Positions 58,806 through 64,000 of a DNA stretch of 64,000 nt are shown piece by piece. The translations under genes and the position numbers were made by a program. Each line of letters opens with the position of its first letter. The stretch's first letter is position 1. Origin of the DNA: DATAGF01 sp963834875 (GTDB lineage: Bacteria > Actinomycetota > Thermoleophilia > Miltoncostaeales > Miltoncostaeaceae); contig CAWIDG010000029.1 in the NCBI GenBank assembly GCA_963834875.1, positions 1 to 64,000 of the forward strand. Reading direction: 5' to 3'. Below the pieces are notes generated by a model. It was not told the origin of the DNA and did no database searches. It saw only the letters and a program-made list of their open reading frames with translations.

Positions 58806-59722
58806 CCCATCGGGTCACGGGCGAGGCGGCGGATGAGGTCCGCCGGCTCATCCCCGACATCGAGACGCTGGCACGCCGTCTCGCGGACGTCAACTACCTC
58901 GTCGACGAGGGCCTGGCGACCTCGATGTTCCTGGGCGCGCGCCTGCCGCAGCCGCTGCTGCTCGAGGGCGAGGCGGGCGTCGGCAAGACCGAGGCCGCCG
59001 TGTCGCTGGCGGCGGTCCTCGACACGCCGCTGATCCGCCTCCAGTGCTACGAGGGCATCGACGTCGCGGAGGCGCTGTACGAGTGGAACTACCCCCGCCA
59101 GCTGCTGAGCATCCGGCTCGCCGACGCCGGCGGCGCGGCGCTCCGCGAGGAGGACCTCTTCGGCCCCGACTACCTCATCCGGCGCCCGCTGCTGCGGGCG
59201 CTCGAGCATCCGGGCCCGCGTCCGGCGGTGCTGCTGATCGACGAGATCGACCGCGCCGACGACGACTTCGAGGCGTTCCTGCTCGAGCTGCTCGGCGACG
59301 CCAGGGTGACGATCCCGGAGATCGGCACGATCGTCGCCACGCACCCGCCGGTCATCGTGCTGACCTCCAACCGCACCCGGGACCTGCACGACGCGGTCAA
59401 GCGCCGCTGCCTCTACCAGTGGATCGACTACCCGGACCCGCAGCGCGAGGTGGAGATCGTGCGCCGCCGCGTGAAGGGCTCCTCCGAGTCGCTGGCCGTG
59501 CAGGTGGCCGACGCGGTCTCGCGCATGCGCGACAGCGACGTGCAGAAGCCGCCGGGGATCGCCGAGGCCATCGACTGGCTCGCCGCCCTGAGCCTGCTCG
59601 GCGTGGAGCGCCTGGACGCGGCGGCGGCGGACCTCACCCTCGGCTCGGTGCTGAAGTACGGCGAGGACCAGGAGGTCGTCCGCGCCGCCGGCCTCGAGGA
59701 GCTCGTCCGCAGCGGTGCCTGA
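58802..59722 (+). CDS. coxD: MoxR-type AAA ATPase (CoxD-like)
   Basis: 306 residues. LLLEGEAGVGKTEAAVSLAA is Walker A, VLLIDEIDRADDDFEAFLLE is Walker B, VIVLTSNRTRDLHDAVKRRC the sensor region and arginine finger. MoxR/CoxD proteins remodel CO dehydrogenase so that the Mo-S-Cu centre forms. GTG 58802 overlaps the previous stop (GTGA). Its usual partner, a vWA protein, is the next gene. Confidence 0.92.
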   Translation: MTHRVTGEAADEVRRLIPDIETLARRLADVNYLVDEGLATSMFLGARLPQPLLLEGEAGVGKTEAAVSLAAVLDTPLIRLQCYEGIDVAEALYEWNYPRQLLSIRLADAGGAALREEDLFGPDYLIRRPLLRALEHPGPRPAVLLIDEIDRADDDFEAFLLELLGDARVTIPEIGTIVATHPPVIVLTSNRTRDLHDAVKRRCLYQWIDYPDPQREVEIVRRRVKGSSESLAVQVADAVSRMRDSDVQKPPGIAEAIDWLAALSLLGVERLDAAAADLTLGSVLKYGEDQEVVRAAGLEELVRSGA

Positions 59723-61112
59723 CCCCGGCCCCCAGCCAGCCTTCGGGGTCGAGACCATCCTGCTCGACCTCCCCCCGCTCGCGGGGACGCTGAGCCGGCG
59801 GCTGCACGATGCGGGACTGCCGACGACGCCCGCGCGCGCGGCCGACCTCGCGCGGGCGCTGACGCTGGTGCGGCCGGTCTCCCGCCGCCGCCTCTACTGG
59901 ACGGCTCGCGCGATCCTCGTCTCCGACCCGTCGCAGGTCGCCGCCTTCGACGACGTCTTCTTCTCGGTCTTCGGCGGCCGGCCCCGGGCCGAGCCCGCCG
60001 AGCCGGACGACGCGCGGCCCGTCCCCGCGCCGGCGGACGACCGGGCGAGGTCCGGCGACGCCGCCGAGCGCGGCGACTCGGCGCGCCGGGACCCGCGCGC
60101 CGGGACGGCCCAGTGGTCGGCGGACGCGGGCGACGACGAGGACGGGGCGGAGGTGGACGTGCCGCTGGCGATGGCGAGCGACGAGGAGCGGCTCGCCGGC
60201 AAGAGCTTCGACCGGCTCGAGCCGCACGAGCTCGCCCAGCTGTACCGGCTGATGACGCGCCTGCGCGTCGCGACGCCGACGCGGCGCACCCGCCGCCACG
60301 AGAAGGGGCGCGCCGGCCAGCGCATCGACATGCGGCGGACGCTGCGCGCCAGCCTGCGCACCGGCGGCGACCCGATCCGCCTCGCCCGCCGCCGCCGGCG
60401 CGTCGCCCACCGCAGGCTCGTGGTGCTGTGCGACATCTCCGGCTCGATGGAGCCCTATGCGCGCGCCTACCTGCAGTTCCTGACCTGCGCCGCGGGCAGC
60501 GGCCCCAAGGCCGAGGCGTTCGCGTTCGCCACGCGGCTGACCCGCCTCACCCGGGCGCTCGCGTCGCGCCACCCGGAGCGCGCGATCCAGCGCGCCGCCG
60601 CCGCGGCGCCGGACTGGTCGAGCGGGACCCGGATCGGCGAGGCGCTCAAGGCCTTCAACGACCGGCACGGGCGCCGGGGCATGGCCCGGGGAGCGGTGAT
60701 CGTGATCCTCTCCGACGGCTGGGAGCGCGGCGACCCGGCCCTCGTGGGCCGTGAGATGGCGCGCCTCGGGCGCCTCGCCCACCGGATCGTGTGGGTCAAT
60801 CCGCGCGTCGGGGCGACCGGGTTCTCCGTGCGGGCCGGCGGCATGGTGGCGGCGCTGCCGTACTGCGACGCGCTCGTGAGCGGCCACAGCTTCCGGGCGC
60901 TCGGCGAGGTGATCGAGGCGATCGCCGCGGGCTCGCGGGAGGGCGCGGAGGAGCCGTCCGCCGGCTCGGGGGCGCCGCCGCCGGCGGGCGCCGCCGACGA
61001 GCAGGACTCGTGGGCCAGCGCCACGCCGGTGCCCGGCAGCTCGGTCGCCATGCCCAGCGGGCACGGCCCGAGCAGGGGCAACACCAGCCCGGGCTGGGTG
61101 ACCGATGCCTGA
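59715..61112 (+). CDS. coxE: vWA domain protein (CoxE-like)
   Basis: 465 residues. The N-terminal helical part includes VSRRRLYWTARAILVSDPSQ, followed by a charged linker (about 90-150). The vWA domain from about 235 has RRLVVLCDISGSMEPYARAY with the MIDAS DxSxS, then DWSSGTRIGEALKAFNDRHG and VIVILSDGWERGDPALVGRE. The tail of about 70 residues is Ser/Gly/Pro-rich. CoxE acts with CoxD in maturation, the vWA domain being the adaptor to the substrate enzyme. GTG 59715 overlaps the moxR stop by 8 bases. Confidence 0.92.
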   Translation: MPDPGPQPAFGVETILLDLPPLAGTLSRRLHDAGLPTTPARAADLARALTLVRPVSRRRLYWTARAILVSDPSQVAAFDDVFFSVFGGRPRAEPAEPDDARPVPAPADDRARSGDAAERGDSARRDPRAGTAQWSADAGDDEDGAEVDVPLAMASDEERLAGKSFDRLEPHELAQLYRLMTRLRVATPTRRTRRHEKGRAGQRIDMRRTLRASLRTGGDPIRLARRRRRVAHRRLVVLCDISGSMEPYARAYLQFLTCAAGSGPKAEAFAFATRLTRLTRALASRHPERAIQRAAAAAPDWSSGTRIGEALKAFNDRHGRRGMARGAVIVILSDGWERGDPALVGREMARLGRLAHRIVWVNPRVGATGFSVRAGGMVAALPYCDALVSGHSFRALGEVIEAIAAGSREGAEEPSAGSGAPPPAGAADEQDSWASATPVPGSSVAMPSGHGPSRGNTSPGWVTDA

Positions 61113-61284
61113 CGGCAAGACCTGCATCTACCCGGGGTGCGAGCGACCCGCCGCGCCCGCGCACCCCCAGGGCGGGCCGCAGCCCGCGTTCTGCGACCTG
61201 GAGGACCACAACGCGCTGACGGCCCACCAGGAGCGCCAGCGTCTCGCGTCGCTCGCGAGATCCGACGAAGAGGAGAGTCACTAG
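61105..61284 (+). CDS. 59-residue zinc-finger protein in cox operon
   Basis: ATG 61105 to TAG 61282-61284, overlapping coxE by 8 bases and the next gene by one. KTCIYPGCERPAAPAHPQGG, then PQPAFCDLEDHNALTAHQER: ligands C-x4-C and C-x4-H, followed by a short charged helix QRLASLARSDEEESH. This finger-plus-helix layout also occurs in actinobacterial DNA-binding proteins, where it precedes a coiled coil. Here it stands alone. It may regulate the operon or bind a metal for CoxL maturation; unknown. Confidence 0.7.
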   Translation: MPDGKTCIYPGCERPAAPAHPQGGPQPAFCDLEDHNALTAHQERQRLASLARSDEEESH

Positions 61285-61745
61285 TGGCGAACGAGGCCTA
61301 CCGAGCGGTCTTCCTGCGCGTGCACCCGACCGGAAAGATGGTGCTCAGCCTCACCACCGACTCCGACGGCAAGGAGGGCGAGTACGCCCAGCTCGTCGCC
61401 GACGAGCTCGGCGTCCCGGCGCTCGACGTCAAGGTCGTCCCCGCGGACACCGACCGGTTCGGCGTCGGCCACGGGTTCAACACGAGCCCGTCGGCAGGCG
61501 CGCCGGCGGCGATCGCCCGCGCGACGGGCAGGATCCGCGACAAGGCCCGGCTGCTCGCCGGCATGGCCCTGGGCGCGGCCCCGGAGGGCCTGACCTGGTC
61601 CAACGGGGCCTGGGTCGACGGCGACGGAAGCGACCCGACCCAGGTCAAGACGATCGAGGCCATCGCCCTCTACGCGCACGGCACCGGCGAGCTGCCGCCG
61701 GGCGTCGAGGGCGGCCTCGACGCGCAGGCCGTCTACACCGACTGA
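61284..61745 (+). CDS. free-standing CoxL-like cofactor-domain fragment (153 aa)
   Basis: GTG 61284 shares its G with the previous stop. The protein aligns along its length with CoxL residues about 495-640 of this operon: LRVHPTGKMVLSLTT against LRVHPSGKAVVSISA, then IRDKARLLAGMALGAAPEGL and LPPGVEGGLDAQAVY. The cofactor-binding QGQGHETT of CoxL is replaced by DSDGKEGEY and no active-site loop is present, so it cannot be an enzyme. It is complete, uninterrupted and translated with the operon, which argues against a dead fragment. It may be an assembly factor, decoy or regulator of CoxL. Confidence 0.85.
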   Translation: MANEAYRAVFLRVHPTGKMVLSLTTDSDGKEGEYAQLVADELGVPALDVKVVPADTDRFGVGHGFNTSPSAGAPAAIARATGRIRDKARLLAGMALGAAPEGLTWSNGAWVDGDGSDPTQVKTIEAIALYAHGTGELPPGVEGGLDAQAVYTD

Positions 61746-61821
61746 CGGCGCGCCTTCCATCCCTCGGTGCGACGGGTCCGGTGCAACCGGGCGCGCCGCC
61801 CATCCAGCGCCGGGAGAGGCG

Positions 61822-63475
61822 ATGACGGCGGCGGCCGGGCGCCGGGCCGGCGCGACGGGGATCGTCCTGCTGACGCTGGCGACGGGGCAGTTCGTCATGT
61901 CCCTGGACACGACCGTGATGAACACGGCCATCGCCACGGTGGCCGACGACCTCGGCACGACGATCACCGGCATCCAGACCGCGATCACGCTCTACACGCT
62001 GGTGATGGCCTCCCTCATGATCACCGGCGGCAAGCTCGGCGAGATCCTCGGCCGCAAGCGCGCCTTCTCGATCGGGTGCGTCGTCTACGCCTGCGGGTCG
62101 CTCACGACCGCCCTGGCCCCGAACCTGACGGTGCTGATCATCGGCTGGTCGGTCCTCGAGGGCCTGGGGGCCGTGCTGATCATGCCGGCGATCGTGGCGC
62201 TGGTCGCGTCGAACTTCGCCAGGCCCGAGCGCCCCCGCGCGTACGGGCTCGTCGCCGCCGCCGGCGCGATCGCCGCGGCCCTCGGGCCGGTGATCGGCGG
62301 CGCGTTCACCACCTACGCCTCGTGGCGGTGGGTGTTCGCCGGCGAGGTGCTGATCGTGATCGTGATCCTGGTGCTGGCGCGCCGCGCGGCCGACACGCCC
62401 GCGGAGGAGGGCGTGCGGCTCGACCTGGTCGGCACGGCGCTGTCCGCCGTCGGCCTGGGCCTGATCGTGCTCGGCGTCCTGCGCTCCGGGACGTGGGGCT
62501 TCGTCCAGCCCAAGCCCGAGGCGCCCCGAGTGGCTCGGGCTCTCACCGGTGATCTGGCTCGTGCTCGCCGGCGGCGTGGTGCTGGCGCTGTTCCTGTGGT
62601 GGGAGAACCGGCGCCTCCGGCGCGGCGAGGGGGCGCTCATCGACCCGATGCTCCTGCGCAACGTCCAGCTGCGGAGCGGGGTCACCTCGTTCCTGTTCAT
62701 GTTCCTGATCATGGCCGGCATCTTCTTCGTCGTCCCGCTCTTCCTCTCGGTCTCGCTCGGGCTGTCGGCGGTCGAGACGGGCGTGCGGCTGCTCCCGCTC
62801 TCGCTGACGCTGCTGCTCTTCGCCGCCGGCGTCCCCAAGCTGTTCCCGAATGCGTCACCGCGACGCGTCGTCAACCTCGGCTTCATGACGCTGTTCGCCG
62901 GCCTCGTCCTTCTGGTCGCCCTGCTCGAGGTGGGCGCGGGCCCGGAGATCGTGACCTGGCCGCTGCTGCTCGCCGGCAGCGGCCTCGGCGCGATGGCGTC
63001 TCAGCTCGGAAGCGTGACCGTGTCCGCCGTACCCGACGAGAAGAGCGGCGAGGTGGGCGGGCTGCAGAACACCGGAACCCAGCTCGGCGCCTCCATCGGC
63101 ACCGCCCTCGCCGGCGCGGTGCTGATCTCCGCGCTCACGGCCTCGTTCTTCACCGGCATCCAGGGGAACCCGGACGTCCCCGCCAGCGTCGCCTCGAGGG
63201 CGCAGACGGAGCTGGCCGGCGGCGTCCCGTTCATCTCCGATGCCGACCTGGAGTCCGCGCTTGCCGATGCGGACGTGCCCCCGGCCACGGCGGACGAGGT
63301 GGTCGAGACCAACGCGCAGAGTCGCATCGACGGGCTCCGCGCCGCCGTGTCGATCCTGGCGTTGCTCAGCCTCGTCGCCCTGCTCTTCACGCGGGGCATC
63401 CCGAGGGTGCAACCCGGCGCGCAGCCGAGCCCGGTTCCGCCCGACACGCTGGAGGCCGGGTTGACGGGCGGCTGA
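61822..63475 (+). CDS. MFS transporter of the DHA2 (drug:H+ antiporter, 14-helix) type, one frameshift
   Basis: About 550 residues with 14 hydrophobic segments. GQFVMSLDTTVMNTAIATVA is the DHA2 N-terminus (motif D1), GGKLGEILGRKRAFSIG is motif A, and PVIGGAFTTYASWRWVFAGE is motif C. One extra C in a CCCC run near 62524 joins QPKPEAP to EWLGLSPVIWLVLAGGVVLA. ATG 61822 follows GGGAGAGG. Usually exports drugs or hydrophobic compounds. The gap of 76 bases to the cox operon suggests separate expression. Confidence 0.92.
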
Positions 63476-63519
63476 CCGGCAGGCCGTCGAGCTGGACGAT
63501 CTCCTCGCCCAGGCGCGGC

Positions 63520-64000
63520 TCAGCCCGCCGGGAGGCGGCCCGCGATCTCGACCTGGACCTCGTCGGCGACCTTCAGCGCCCCGAACAGGGTGGTGTAGGG
63601 CGTCATCCCCCAGTCGGACTGCTTGACGACCGCGACGGCGCTGAGCGCGCCGCCGTCGGCGACGGCGAGATCGAACCCGATCGGCCCGGTCGTGCCGAGC
63701 AGCGTGAGGTCGCCCCGCACCCGGTACCGGCCGTCGGCACCGGGCCGCACCTCGGTGGAGCGGAACGTGACCCGCTCGCGCTTGAGGATCTCGTCGTCGA
63801 TCGTCTTCTCGATGCCTGCCTTGTCGTCGTCGCCGAGCGGCTGCATCCCGCCCGTGCCCTCGCGCACGCGCAGCGATCCGCCGTCCGCGTCGAGCCGGAT
63901 GCTGGTGTCCGCGGGGTCCTCGCCCGCCTCGAGCGTGGCCTCCCAGGCGGTGACGTGGATGCAGGAGGTCGTGTCCCGCCTTCGCCGCGGCGCCGACCCG
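63520..64000 (-). CDS. YceI-like family protein, N-terminus beyond window, one frameshift
   Basis: The C-terminal 155 or so residues of a lipocalin-like YceI protein: VTFRSTEVRPGADGRYRVRG, DLTLLGTTGPIGFDLAVADG and SDWGMTPYTTLFGALKVADE are the typical strands. Near the window edge AAAKAGHDLL reads into IHVTAWEATLEAGEDPADTS after removing one extra base near 63961. YceI proteins bind isoprenoid-like lipids. Without the N-terminus I cannot say whether it is exported. It is convergent with the transporter gene, 44 bases away. Confidence 0.85.
   Translation of the reverse strand, partial: GSAPRRRRDTTSCIHVTAWEATLEAGEDPADTSIRLDADGGSLRVREGTGGMQPLGDDDKAGIEKTIDDEILKRERVTFRSTEVRPGADGRYRVRGDLTLLGTTGPIGFDLAVADGGALSAVAVVKQSDWGMTPYTTLFGALKVADEVQVEIAGRLPAG

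Overview
The window is about 64 kb of very GC-rich DNA with dense genes, many GTG/TTG starts, frequent 4-base stop/start overlaps (NTGA) and several genes whose -10 box (TAGGGT or TAGGCT) lies about 7 bases before the start codon, as in leaderless transcripts. With the gene content (form I aerobic CO dehydrogenase, ferredoxin-dependent 2-oxoacid oxidoreductase, SARP and DeoR regulators, repeat-rich exported proteins) this suggests an Actinomycetota member, plausibly Thermoleophilia. That placement is inference. By my reading 19 genes carry 27 single-base indels, about 23 of them insertions, with the protein continuing perfectly in the next frame. This looks like uncorrected long-read consensus error more than gene decay, so I annotate these as single genes and give the shift positions.

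Layout. 1-4.3 kb: two FAD-dependent hydroxylases, a TetR regulator and two operator-like palindromes, a 31-aa peptide gene and an SGNH hydrolase. 4.3-15 kb: tRNA-Cys, an exported phospholipase C-like/PLAT/CARDB protein, a methyltransferase, an acetoacetate decarboxylase-like protein, another FAD enzyme, a glucosaminidase, polyphosphate kinase 2, a HipA-like kinase with a DUF3037 partner, a HAD phosphatase and an MFS transporter. 15-20.3 kb: a DeoR-controlled carbohydrate locus (divergent repressor and Gfo/Idh dehydrogenase around a near-perfect operator, then a xylose/ribose-type ABC transporter). 20.3-28.3 kb: 2-oxoacid:acceptor oxidoreductase alpha/beta, a phosphoesterase lipoprotein, an ATP-grasp enzyme, a BmrR-like regulator with a VOC protein, and purK-purE. 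28.3-29.1 kb: beta-carbonic anhydrase with an added zinc finger, and tRNA-Val.

29.0-33.7 kb is a 4.6-kb integrative element inserted at the 3' half of tRNA-Val. It is bounded by perfect 85-bp direct repeats, has a tyrosine integrase abutting the right repeat, and carries small genes, an HNH nuclease and zinc-finger proteins. Next to it (33.8-36.8 kb) lie remnants and small genes, including a second copy of the short peptide seen at the window start and a decapeptide-repeat surface protein.

36.9-49.7 kb: a membrane-spanning SARP regulator fused to a beta-propeller and a peptide-binding (SBP family 5) domain, an SDR, a radical SAM enzyme, a dihydroxyacetone kinase locus (aldolase, HAD phosphatase, DhaL, DhaK, no DhaM), a fused GAF-histidine kinase-response regulator, a collagen-like exported protein, a TetR regulator and a GFA protein. 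49.7-51.7 kb: a large exported beta-propeller protein.

51.9-61.7 kb is one tightly coupled operon and the most interesting region: five small single-pass membrane proteins, then CO dehydrogenase M-S-L (CoxL has the form I loop AYRCSFR), an XdhC-YHS fusion, a MobA-like transferase, a MoxR ATPase, a vWA protein, a 59-aa zinc-finger protein and a free-standing 153-aa derivative of the CoxL cofactor domain. The window closes with a DHA2-type exporter and the end of a YceI-like gene.
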